A program made the position numbers and the translations under genes. Shown here in pieces: positions 1-8,400 of a DNA stretch of 64,000 nt (position 1 is its first letter; every line of letters starts with the position of its first letter). This DNA is from Mumia sp. zg.B17 (GTDB lineage: Bacteria > Actinomycetota > Actinomycetes > Propionibacteriales > Nocardioidaceae). The stretch covers positions 186,001-250,000 of the forward strand of contig NZ_JAHWCI010000005.1 of the NCBI RefSeq assembly GCF_019550915.1, read 5' to 3'. Under the pieces are notes generated by a model. That model did not search any database and had not been told where the DNA came from. It was given only the letters and a program-made list of their open reading frames with translations.

Positions 1-444
1 GGAGTTGGCCGCGAGAATGAAGTAGGCCGACAGCGCGGTGCCGACAGCGGCGATCCACATGCAGGCGTTGTGCAGCGCGGGCGAGAGCTTGTCCCACCCG
101 AAGATCCAGATGCCGAGGAATGTCGACTCGAGGAAGAACGCCAGCAGGCCCTCGACGGCGAGCGGCGCACCGAAGATGTCACCGACGAACCGCGAGTAGT
201 CGGACCAGTTCATCCCGAACTGGAACTCCTGCACGATGCCGGTCACGATGCCCATCGCGAAGTTGATCAGGAAGATCTTGCCGAAGAACTTCGTCAGACG
301 GAGCCACTTCTCGTTGCGCGTGCGCACCCAGGCCAGCTCGAGGCCTGCGACGAGAAATGACAGTCCGATGGTGATCGGTACGAAGAAGAAGTGGTACACG
401 GTGGTGATCCCGAACTGCCACCGTGCGATCTCGAGTGCTTCCAT
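1..444 (-). CDS. cydA: Cytochrome bd ubiquinol oxidase subunit I, N-terminal part (runs off the window edge)
   Basis: This is the first 148 residues of the quinol-oxidising, haem-binding subunit of cytochrome bd oxidase, a membrane terminal oxidase used at low oxygen. The protein starts MEALEIARWQFGITTVYHFF; the His near residue 18 is the family's haem ligand, and a later helix carries the conserved EGLLAFFLEST segment with the quinol/proton-path glutamates. Several hydrophobic helices are visible. The ATG at 444 follows a GAGGGG ribosome binding site about 6 nt upstream. The rest of the gene, and presumably cydB, lie left of the window. It is divergent from the blaI-type gene, so both promoters share a 177-bp region that contains two BlaI-like operators. 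Confidence 0.95.
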   Translation of the reverse strand, partial: MEALEIARWQFGITTVYHFFFVPITIGLSFLVAGLELAWVRTRNEKWLRLTKFFGKIFLINFAMGIVTGIVQEFQFGMNWSDYSRFVGDIFGAPLAVEGLLAFFLESTFLGIWIFGWDKLSPALHNACMWIAAVGTALSAYFILAANS

Positions 445-551
445 GGTGCCCCTCAAGGCTCGATCAATCGTCAGGCTAAATCCGGAGCCGGTGGGCGGCG
501 AATCCGGCGAGTCCTCGCCAGACCGTCGACGACGCTCTGTAGGAGAAACGC

Positions 552-615
552 TACTACGCAGTGTCGTAGATCAGCAGGTGGGGTACGACACAGAGTCGTA
601 GCCCCCCGGTACCCT
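552..615 (+). promoter_or_regulatory. Two BlaI-type operators and a leaderless promoter for the blaI/M56 operon
   Basis: Two 17-bp inverted repeats of the form TACnAC-N5-GTnGTA lie at 552-568 (TACTACGCAGTGTCGTA) and 584-600 (TACGACACAGAGTCGTA), 32 bp apart from start to start, about three helical turns. The second has perfect six-base arms and covers the expected -35 region. TACCCT at 610-615 is a -10 box ending 6 nt before the ATG at 622, so the mRNA is probably leaderless. The half-sites resemble the TACTACA/TGTAGTA operators of mycobacterial BlaI. Autoregulation is therefore likely, and an effect on divergent cydA is possible. Confidence 0.75.
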
Positions 616-621
616 TGAGCC

Positions 622-1014
622 ATGGCACGACTGGGCGAGCTCGAGCGCGAGGTGATGGACCTCCTCTGGGAGTCCGCCACCCCCCTGACCGGACGCGAGG
701 TCCTGGACCTTCTGACCCCCCGCAGGGACCTGGCCTACACGACGGTCACGACGATCCTCGACCGGCTCGCCCGCAAGCGTGTCGTCGACCGTGACCGGAG
801 CGGACGCGCGTTTACCTACGCGCCCACCGTCGGTCGTGACGAGCTCACCGCCACGCTGCTGCACGAGGTCCTGGCCTCGGCCGGAGACGACCGTACGGCG
901 GCGCTGGTGCACTTCGCCGAGACCGCCAGCAACGACGACGCCCGAGCTCTGCGCGAGGCTCTCGCGCGCATCGAGGCGACGCAGCCTCCGGAGACGCCGG
1001 CCACGAGCTCATGA
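622..1014 (+). CDS. BlaI/MecI/CopY-family transcriptional repressor
   Basis: A 130-residue winged-helix repressor of the Penicillinase_R family, the usual length. It begins MARLGELEREVMDLLWE; the recognition region ALAYTTV-like stretch (residues ~38-55, LAYTTVTTILDRLARKRVV) matches the DNA-binding wing, followed by a short dimerisation helix region. In BlaI systems the dimer blocks its own promoter until a membrane metallopeptidase inactivates it. The next gene is such an M56 peptidase and overlaps it by ATGA, so the two are translationally coupled. Two BlaI-type boxes lie just upstream. No beta-lactamase is nearby, so the target set is unknown; cell-envelope or respiratory genes (cydA is adjacent) are possible. 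Confidence 0.9.
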   Translation: MARLGELEREVMDLLWESATPLTGREVLDLLTPRRDLAYTTVTTILDRLARKRVVDRDRSGRAFTYAPTVGRDELTATLLHEVLASAGDDRTAALVHFAETASNDDARALREALARIEATQPPETPATSS

Positions 1015-1922
1015 CCACCCCGCTCCTGCTCGGGCTGATCGGTCTCGCGCTGGCTCAGCCCGTCCCCGCGATGCTCGCGCGGATGGACTGGCCCTATCGC
1101 GCGCCGCGGGCGGCCGTCGTCCTCTGGCAGGCGCTCGCGCTCGCCGCGATCCTCGCCGTCGTCGGCGCCGGGCTGTCCGCGTCGCTGTGGCTGGTCGTCC
1201 ACGAAGGCGCCCCGAACCCCGAGCCCGGCGTGGCACGGATGGTGCTGCACGTCGCCTTCCTCGGGCTCACCGTCGTCGTCGTCGCCCGGACGGTGTGGTC
1301 GTTCCTCAGTGTGGCCGCCGAGGTGCGCACGACCCGCCGGCGACACCGCGCGATGGTGGATCTTGTCGGCACCCGCGACGACGCGGGCCGCTCGGTCCGC
1401 ATCCTCGACGCCCACGAGCCCTTCGCCTACTGCGTCCCTGGCCTCGACGCGCGTGTCGTGGTCTCCCGAGGGACCCTCGACTCGCTCGACCCGGCGGAGC
1501 TCGACGCCGTCCTCGCGCACGAGCGCGCCCACCTCCGGGCACGGCACGACGTCGTGGTGGACACGTTCTCGGCTCTGCACCGGGCCTTCCCGCGGGTGCT
1601 GCGGACCGAGGCGGCGCTCGAGAGCACGCGTGTCCTGGTGGAGCTGCTCGCCGACGACCACGCGAGGCGCCGCGCGGGCACCACGCCGCTGGCGCGTGCG
1701 CTCGTCAAGCTCGGCACCCGCCCCGCCCCTGCCGGGGCGCTCGGAGCGAGCAGCACGCTCGTACGCCGGATGGACCGGCTCGAGAACGAGGTCAGCGCCG
1801 CCGCACCTGCGGGTCGCGTCGAGGCGCTCACCTGCTACGTCGTCGCCGCCGTCGTGGTGCTGGTGCCGACCTTCAGCCTGGCGGTGCCGTGGATCGCCTC
1901 AGCCTGGTCGACGCTGACCTGA
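1011..1922 (+). CDS. M56-family (BlaR1-like) membrane zinc metallopeptidase
   Basis: A 303-residue integral membrane protein with hydrophobic segments near residues 3-22, 35-64, 77-100 and 278-298. The zinc-binding HExxH motif is HERAH at residues 170-174, in the sequence following ELDAVLA. This is the core of the BlaR1/MecR1 peptidase domain, but there is no extracytoplasmic penicillin-binding sensor domain, as in the short actinobacterial M56 proteins. By family knowledge it probably cleaves or triggers inactivation of the partner BlaI repressor encoded immediately upstream (4-bp ATGA overlap). The inducing signal cannot be read from the sequence. Confidence 0.88.
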   Translation: MTTPLLLGLIGLALAQPVPAMLARMDWPYRAPRAAVVLWQALALAAILAVVGAGLSASLWLVVHEGAPNPEPGVARMVLHVAFLGLTVVVVARTVWSFLSVAAEVRTTRRRHRAMVDLVGTRDDAGRSVRILDAHEPFAYCVPGLDARVVVSRGTLDSLDPAELDAVLAHERAHLRARHDVVVDTFSALHRAFPRVLRTEAALESTRVLVELLADDHARRRAGTTPLARALVKLGTRPAPAGALGASSTLVRRMDRLENEVSAAAPAGRVEALTCYVVAAVVVLVPTFSLAVPWIASAWSTLT

Positions 1923-2135
1923 CGCGTCGGCGACCTCGGCGACCTCGGCCTCGGGGTGCCGACCGATGTCGAGCCGGTCCGCGATCGCCACGAGAAGCCG
2001 GTCGATGCTCTCCGCGCCCCACACGGACGACGGCACGTGCTTCCCTCGGTACGGGTAGGCGAGCACTGCGCCGAGCATGACGGCCGCTGCCACGATGATC
2101 AGCATGACGGGCACGATGACGACGACCGGCGACAC
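1899..2135 (-). CDS. Small single-pass membrane protein, unknown function
   Basis: A 78-residue ORF starting with GTG, 3' end overlapping the M56 gene by 24 bp on the opposite strand. The first 28 residues form one hydrophobic helix (VVVIVPVMLIIVAAAVMLGA) followed by a charged cytoplasmic tail. A GGGGGT sequence about 7 nt upstream of the GTG could act as ribosome binding site. The helix plus a non-repetitive tail looks like a real protein and not a shadow frame, but no family is recognised. Confidence 0.55.
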   Translation of the reverse strand: MSPVVVIVPVMLIIVAAAVMLGAVLAYPYRGKHVPSSVWGAESIDRLLVAIADRLDIGRHPEAEVAEVADASGQRRPG

Positions 2136-2318
2136 AGGACGACCCCCAAGATTCGGTCTAAAACGGACTCGATCAGGCTCTCACACGAGAGGGGCAGCCG
2201 CGTCCTCGGACACCACGCCTCGGACATGACCTGCGTCACGTGGCGCCAACCGGGCACAGGTCGCGCCGGGCATCTCGGCGCGGCGTGGGTCGGGGTCCGG
2301 CGGTGAGAGGTGAGTCAC

Positions 2319-2324
2319 TACGCT
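2319..2324 (+). promoter_or_regulatory. -10 box of the TPR/AAA operon
   Basis: TACGCT ends 6 nt before the ATG at 2331, the spacing expected for a leaderless transcript. This supports starting the TPR protein at 2331 and not at the GTG at 2310, which lies upstream of the box. The region 2136-2318 holds no gene I can support. Confidence 0.5.
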
Positions 2325-2330
2325 CCGCCC

Positions 2331-3197
2331 ATGACGAGCACGAGCGACCCATTGGCGATGGCAGAGCACTGGCTGGACGTCGGCAACCCGCAGCGTTGCC
2401 TGGACCTCCTCGCCGAGGGCGCGTCGGAACCCGACCAGGCTCGCGCCTTCGAGCTCCGCTCGCTCGCGCTGATCCGCCTCGGACGTCGCCAAGAAGGGTA
2501 CGAGGTAGCGCTCCGAGGCCTCGAGATCGACCCCGACAGCGGTCCGCTGCACTTCTACGCCGCGCAGGCCGCTGACTTCTCCAGGCGCCCCAAGGAAGCC
2601 GAGCGACACTTCCAGCGTGCTCTCGCCCTGTGCCCGTCCGACCTGGCGATACGCACCCGGTACGGCGCGTTCCTCGTCGACGAGAAGCGGCTCGCTGAGG
2701 CCGACCGTCAGGTCGCTCAGGCACGCGAGCTCGACCCTGAGGCTCTGGATCTCACCCTGCTGCGGGCGCGCATCGCGGTGGGCCGCAAGGCCTGGGAGGA
2801 GGCGCGTGATCTGGCGCGCCGCGTGCTCGCCGAGGAGCCCGACAACCCGGAGGCACTCCAGCTCGATGCCGTCGCCGCCTCAGCGCTCGGTGACCAGGAG
2901 ACGGCGGTCCGCAGCATGCGCCGGGCGGCGGCGAGCAACCTCGACGATCGGGAGCTGGCCCTCGCAGCGCGGCAGGCCGCGATCGCGATGCTCCCCGTGA
3001 TGTGGCCACTGCGACTGTTGAGCCGCTTCGCCTGGTGGCAGGTGTGGCTGGTCACCTACGTCGCCTTCGCGCTGGTCCGGGCGACGATGCCCGAGCCGGT
3101 TCAGATCACCGTGGCGGCCGTGTGGGTCGCCTTCCTTGTGTACAGCTGGGCGCTCCCGGCGGTCCTCACGGCCTGGGTGAAGAGGAGGGCGCGGTGA
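2331..3197 (+). CDS. TPR-repeat protein with C-terminal membrane anchor
   Basis: A 288-residue protein made of tandem helical TPR-like repeats over roughly residues 1-210 (for example MAEHWLDVGNPQRCLDLLAE, then repeated A-x-x-x-Y/F-x-x-A-L patterns). Two hydrophobic helices follow near the C-terminus (WWQVWLVTYVAFALV and ITVAAVWVAFLVYSWALP). TPR domains hold protein partners; the membrane tail should place it at the cytoplasmic face. It overlaps the next gene, a TPR-AAA+ ATPase, by GTGA, so the two are made together and probably form one complex. The partner substrate is unknown. Confidence 0.82.
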   Translation: MTSTSDPLAMAEHWLDVGNPQRCLDLLAEGASEPDQARAFELRSLALIRLGRRQEGYEVALRGLEIDPDSGPLHFYAAQAADFSRRPKEAERHFQRALALCPSDLAIRTRYGAFLVDEKRLAEADRQVAQARELDPEALDLTLLRARIAVGRKAWEEARDLARRVLAEEPDNPEALQLDAVAASALGDQETAVRSMRRAAASNLDDRELALAARQAAIAMLPVMWPLRLLSRFAWWQVWLVTYVAFALVRATMPEPVQITVAAVWVAFLVYSWALPAVLTAWVKRRAR

Positions 3198-4405
3198 CCA
3201 CCTCGGGGCACGCGCGCATCACGGGACTGCGCGCCGCGCTCGAGGCCAGCCCGGACAACGAGACCCTCCTGCTCCTCCTGGCCGAGGCACTGCGCGCCGA
3301 CGGCGACGACGACGCGGCACTCGAGGTGTACGCGCGCCTGCTCGCGGCGCATACCCTTCCTCCCGAAGAAGCCTTGGTGGCCGCCGATCTCGCCCTCACG
3401 CTCGGCCACCTCGGCGTCGCGCGCGGGTGCCTCGAGGTCGCGCGCGGCGGGGGCCAGATCGAAGGGCTGTCGGATCTCGAGTCGCGCATCGCGACGGCAC
3501 TCGCCCCCTCCGGAGATGCCCCGGCCGAGCCGGCGGAGGTGGTCCGTTTCAGCGACGTCGGTGGCCTAGAAGACCTGAAGAAGCTCCTGCACCGCATGAT
3601 CGTGATGCCCTACGTCCGGCCCGACCTCTACGCGAAGTACGGCCGACACGGCGGCGGCGGTGTCCTGCTCTATGGACCTCCAGGTTGCGGCAAGACGCTG
3701 ATGGCGCGCGCGGTGGCCGGCGAGTGCGGGCTGCCCTTCATCCCGATCCGGATCGAGGACGTCGTCTCCCCCTACTTCGGGGCATCGGAGCGCAACCTCG
3801 CCGACGCGTTCGCCCACGCACGGGCGTTTGCCCCCTGCGTCGTGTTCATCGACGAGCTGGACGCCCTGGCCTACAAGCGCCACCGCGCGGAGGGAGACTC
3901 CGCGCGACGCTTGACCAACGTGCTGCTCCAGGTGATGGACGGGGTCGGCAGCGATACCACCGACATCCTCGTGATGGGTGCTTCCAACGCACCGTGGGAC
4001 GTCGACACTGCGCTCGTCCGACCAGGCCGGTTCGATCGGCACGTGTTCGTCCCTCCGCCAGACGCGCGTGCCCGCGAGATGATCCTGGAACGACTGCTTC
4101 GTGATGTCCACGCCGAGCCGGGCAGCACCGCTCGTGTGGCCGGGCGGACCGAGTTCTTCTCCGGAGCGGATCTGCGTGCCCTCGTCGAGCGGGCCGCCGA
4201 CCGAGCGATCGACCGTGCACTCGAGACGGGGGACGAGGCTCCGCTCGGTGCAGGCGACATCGAGCACGGGCTGGCTGGCCTGCGCCCCAGCACCCTCGAC
4301 TGGCTACGCCGCGCACGCGACTACGTCGAGTTTTCCAACGCCGACGACCGTTGGGACGACGTCGCCGCCTACCTGCGGAGCCGGCCGATCCGAAAACGGC
4401 TCTGA
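3194..4405 (+). CDS. AAA+ ATPase with N-terminal TPR-like region
   Basis: A 403-residue protein; the GTG start at 3194 is supported by AGGAGG 6 nt upstream and overlaps the stop of the TPR gene. Residues 1-105 are TPR-like helices. The AAA+ module follows: Walker A GPPGCGKT at 161-168, Walker B VVFIDE at 216-221, sensor-1 Asn in GASN near 265, and the arginine-finger motif RPGRFDR at 276-282. This places it with FtsH/Vps4/p97-like classic AAA proteins that remodel or unfold protein complexes as hexamers. There is no protease domain and no second AAA ring. With its membrane-anchored TPR partner it may act as a two-part remodelling machine; the substrate is unknown. Confidence 0.88.
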   Translation: MTTSGHARITGLRAALEASPDNETLLLLLAEALRADGDDDAALEVYARLLAAHTLPPEEALVAADLALTLGHLGVARGCLEVARGGGQIEGLSDLESRIATALAPSGDAPAEPAEVVRFSDVGGLEDLKKLLHRMIVMPYVRPDLYAKYGRHGGGGVLLYGPPGCGKTLMARAVAGECGLPFIPIRIEDVVSPYFGASERNLADAFAHARAFAPCVVFIDELDALAYKRHRAEGDSARRLTNVLLQVMDGVGSDTTDILVMGASNAPWDVDTALVRPGRFDRHVFVPPPDARAREMILERLLRDVHAEPGSTARVAGRTEFFSGADLRALVERAADRAIDRALETGDEAPLGAGDIEHGLAGLRPSTLDWLRRARDYVEFSNADDRWDDVAAYLRSRPIRKRL

Positions 4406-4422
4406 GGCCCGCCACGCACCGC

Positions 4423-4428
4423 CTACGA
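4423..4428 (+). promoter_or_regulatory. -10 box of the acetyltransferase gene
   Basis: TACGAT ends 7 nt before the GTG at 4436, consistent with a leaderless transcript starting at or next to the start codon. Confidence 0.5.
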
Positions 4429-4435
4429 TCGCCCG

Positions 4436-4984
4436 GTGCCCCTCCCCCGTGTCCGCATCATCCAGCTGTCCCCCGAGACCCTCCGCGCTCTCGCCGACGG
4501 CGACCTCGACGCGGCTGACGCGACGGCGCCGGTCCCGCTGTCCCCGGCGTTCGTCAGCCCGACCTTCCGCAGGATCTGGGCGATGCGTGCCGATCAGGTC
4601 GTCACCGATCCCTCCAGCGCCGCGTGGGTCACCGGCGTCATGTGGGACGAGGACGCAGAGCGCGCGGTCGGCCGGGCGGGCTTCCACGGTCCACCCGACT
4701 CCGACGGGATGGTCGAGATCGGCTACGAGGTGGATCCGGAGCTCCGACGGCGCGGCTACGCGCGGGCTGCGCTCGAGGCGCTGCTCGCCCGCGCCGACGC
4801 GGATCCGAGGGTGCGCGTCGTCCGCGTCACGATCGGCCCGCACAACACCGTCTCGCGCGATCTCGCCCTGCCGTACGGGTTCGTCGAGGTCGGCGAGCAG
4901 TGGGACGACGAGGACGGGCTCGAGATCGTCTACGAGCGCGCGGCGATCAACCCCGCACCAGCGGAGCGACCGCCGCACGGATGA
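4436..4984 (+). CDS. GNAT-family N-acetyltransferase
   Basis: A 182-residue protein with the GNAT acetyl-CoA-binding core: a beta strand VEIGYEVDPELRRRGYARAALEALLA (residues ~95-120) in which RRRGYA is the pyrophosphate-binding loop motif (Q/RxxGxG/A). The later GFVEVGEQWDDEDG segment matches the usual C-terminal strand. It transfers an acetyl group from acetyl-CoA to an amine or alcohol; the substrate cannot be predicted. The 3' end overlaps the convergent thioesterase gene by 38 bp. Confidence 0.85.
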   Translation: MPLPRVRIIQLSPETLRALADGDLDAADATAPVPLSPAFVSPTFRRIWAMRADQVVTDPSSAAWVTGVMWDEDAERAVGRAGFHGPPDSDGMVEIGYEVDPELRRRGYARAALEALLARADADPRVRVVRVTIGPHNTVSRDLALPYGFVEVGEQWDDEDGLEIVYERAAINPAPAERPPHG

Positions 4985-5396
4985 CGTCCGGCACCGGGGT
5001 GACCGTCCGGTCGGCGCGAGTCACGTAGACGTGCACGAACCGCCCGATCGCCGCCGGCTCGGGAGAGGTGCCCTGGAACAGCCCGATCTCGTAGACGATC
5101 GAGGACGTGCCGAGCTTCTCCACCGCCAGGCCCACCTCGACGTCCTCGGGGAAGCCGAGCTCGCGCTTGAATCGGCAGCCCGTCTCGACCACGAGTCCGA
5201 TCGCATCGAGCCGGCGGATGTCCGTGCCGGCGGCGTCGATCAGGTAGCCATTGACCGCGGTGTCGAAGTAGGAGTAGTAGGTCACGTTGTTCACGTGCCC
5301 GTAGACGTCCTCGTCCGACCACCGCGTGGTGATGCGGCGCAGCACCGGGAAGTCGTCGCGGCTCGGGCTCGAGGGACCTTCAGGAGTGGCGCTCAC
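4947..5396 (-). CDS. Hot-dog-fold acyl-CoA thioesterase
   Basis: A 149-residue protein of the 4HBT thioesterase family. The signature WSDEDVYGHVNNVTYYSYFD (residues ~26-45) holds the catalytic Asp and the helix-capping HVNN typical of 4-hydroxybenzoyl-CoA/YbgC-type enzymes, which hydrolyse acyl-CoA thioesters. Length is normal for a single hot-dog domain. It lies directly downstream of the 3' end of the GNAT gene and about 20 bp from the smc stop; it could be transcribed after smc. Confidence 0.88.
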   Translation of the reverse strand: MSATPEGPSSPSRDDFPVLRRITTRWSDEDVYGHVNNVTYYSYFDTAVNGYLIDAAGTDIRRLDAIGLVVETGCRFKRELGFPEDVEVGLAVEKLGTSSIVYEIGLFQGTSPEPAAIGRFVHVYVTRADRTVTPVPDVIRAAVAPLVRG

Positions 5397-5415
5397 GCGC
5401 CGACGATAGCGGGGG

Positions 5416-8400
5416 CTAGGCGGGCTCGGCCTCGCGCATCCGCTGGCTGATCACCGCGGAGACGCCGTCACCGCGCATCGACACGCCGTAGAGCGCGTCG
5501 GCCACCTCCATCGTGCGCTTCTGGTGGGTGATGACGATGAGCTGGCTGTTCTCGCGCAGCTCCTCGTAGATCTCCAGCAGACGCCCGAGGTTGGTGTCGT
5601 CGAGCGCGGCCTCGACCTCGTCGAGGATGTAGAACGGGCTCGGTCGCGCCTTGAACAGCGCCACGAGGAACGCCACCGCCACCAGCGACCGTTCGCCACC
5701 CGACAGCAGCGACAGCCGCTTCACCTTCTTGCCCGGGGGCCGCGCCTCCACCTCGATCCCCGTCGTGAGCATCGAGGACGGGTCGGTGAGGATCAGGCGC
5801 CCTTCGCCTCCGGGGAACAGCCGGGAGAACACCCCCTCGAACTCGCGGGAGACGTCGTGCCAGGCGCTGGTGAACACCTGCTCCACGCGCTGGTCGACCT
5901 CGATGACGATGTCGAGGAGGTCCTTGCGGGTCTTGCGCAGGTCCTCGAGCTGCTCGGACAGGAACTTGTGCCGCTCCTCCAGCGCCGAGAACTCCTCCAG
6001 CGCCAGGGGGTTGACCTTGCCCAGGAGAGCGAGCGACTTCTCGGCCACGCGCAGCCGCTTCTCCTGCTCGGCGCGGACGAACGGCACCGGCTCCGGGTCG
6101 GGCTCATCCTCGTCCGCATCGACAGGACGGGGTACGGGGACGAGCGTCTCGGGGCCGTACTCGGCGACCAGCGTGTCGACCTCGACACCGATCTCGTCCA
6201 GCGCCCGCTGCTCGAGCGCCTCGATACGGAGCCGCTGCTCGGTCCGGGCGACCTCGTCACGGTGGACGGAGTCGGTCAGCCGCGCAAGGTCGACGGACAG
6301 GTCGCGGAGCCGACGGCGTACGTCGGCCAGCTGCTGGTCGCGTCCCGCACGCGCCTGCATGATCTCGTCGCGCGACTTCTTGGCCGCAGCGAGCGACACC
6401 GCCACGTGCTCCAGCACGACCTGCGCGGCCTCACCGACGGCACGCGCGGCAGCGCCCTCACGACGCAGCCGCTCGCGGCGTACGCGGTCGCGCTCGCGGG
6501 CGGCGCGCTCCTCGCTCGCCCGGCGACGCAGACCGGCCGCGCGGCCAGAGATCGCGCGAGCCCGCTCCTCGCTCGTCCGCAGGGCCAGCCGCGCGTCGGT
6601 CTCCGCGGCGCGGCTCGCCCGAGCCGCCTCGGCGAGCTCTTCCCTCGCGCTGTTGTCCGGCTCGTCCTCGGGCGCCTCCTCGGCGTCCGCGAGGCGCTGC
6701 TCGAGCTCGACGAGACCGGAGGCCGCGTCGTCGCGCGCCTTCTGCGCCGTCGTGATCGCGGCCGCGACGCGGGTCGCCTCGTCCTTGGCCGCCTTGACGG
6801 TCGACCCGAGCTGGGCGAGCTTCTCGGTCAGGGCGTTCGACTTCGCCTCCGACTCGCGGCGCTTCGCGACCGCGACGTCGAGGCGCTGCTTGGCCTCGTC
6901 GCGCTGCACCGTCAGGTCGGCGACCTCCACGTCCAGCTCGTCGCGACGGGCAGCGACCTCGCGGAGGCTCTCACCGGCGTGGTCGACCGCGGCCTGGACC
7001 TCGATGAGGCTCGGGACGTCCTGCGAACCCCCGGCCACGTAGTGGCCACCGACCAGGTCGCCGTCGCGCGTCACCGCGACGACCGCCGGCATCCGCTCGA
7101 CCAGGGCGCGCGCCGCCTCGACGTCATCGACGACCGCGACACGGTCGAGCAGGCGACCGAGCGCCGCGTGCACCCCGGCCGGAGCCTCCACGACGTCGAG
7201 GGCGTACGAGGCACCAGAGGGCAGCGACGGCCACGACGTCCGGTCGCCGGCCTCGGCCGATCCGAGGACGAGTCCGGCGCGGCCGTCTGCGCCCTCCTTC
7301 AACGACGCGACGGCGCTGAGCGCGGTCTCCAGCGTGTCGACGGCGACGGCATCGGCGGCCGGGCCCAGGGCTGCGGCCACGGCCGTCTCGTACCCCTCCC
7401 GCACCGTCATGACCGCGGCGACCGAGCCCAGGACACCGCCGAGCCGGTCGGAGGCGCCGAGCACGGCACCGGCACCGTCCTTGCGCGCGAGACCCATCTC
7501 GAGGGCCTCCTTGCGTGCCTCGAGAGCTGCACGCTCGCGATCGGCGGAGTGGACCGCGTCCTTGGTCTTGGCAAGCCGCTCGGTCGCGTCGGCGAGCGCG
7601 GCCTCGGCGGCCTCGATCTCCGCGGCCAGGCCGGTCTCACCCGACCCGAGACCCGCCACCTGCGTCTCGGCGACCGTGAACTCGTGCTGAGCGCGCTGGG
7701 CGCGCTGCTCGGCGAGCAGGCGGTTCTCCTCGAGCCGACCAATCTCCTCCTCCGCGGCGAGGACCCTCGTGCGGAGCGTGTTGACCTGACCGGTGAGACG
7801 CGCGAGCCCTTCACGCCGGTCGGAGGCGGCTCGGACGAGGCCGGCGATGCGGCGGTCCTCGACCTGGAAGGCCTGCTCTGCCTCCTTGCGGGCGGCGATC
7901 GCGTCCTGGAGCCCTTTCTCGGCGGCGGCGACCTCCTCGGCGATCGCCTTCTCCTGGGCCTCGAACCGACCGGCCTCGTCCTCGAGCTCCTCGGGGTCGC
8001 GACCCCGTCGCTCGTCAGGAGGGAGCGCGGCGGCGTTGCGGACCCGCTCGGCGGCGAGACCGGCCGTGCCCTGGACGCGCTCGCGCATGCTGGTGAGGCC
8101 GTACCAGGTGTCCTGCGCCTCCTGCAGCCGCGGCGCGTCGGCACGCAGCGCGTCCTCGAGCGCCGCCTCCTCGTCGCGCATCTGATGGACGGCTCCCTCG
8201 ACGGCGGCACGCCGGTGCTTGAGCGCCTCCTCGTCGGCGAGCTCCGAGCGCAGGACCTCGCGGGCACGGACGACGTCGTCGGCGAGCAGCCGCGCTCGGG
8301 CGTCGCGGACGTCGGCCTGGACGACCGCAGCCCTGCGGGCCACCTCCGCCTGGCGGCCCAGCGGCTTGAGCTGGCGACGGATCTCGGCGAGGAGGTCCTG

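Noticed and set aside
779-2080. Long arginine-rich plus-strand frame over blaI and the M56 gene
   Set aside because: It is a shadow of two real genes, with repeated Arg/Pro composition and no motif.
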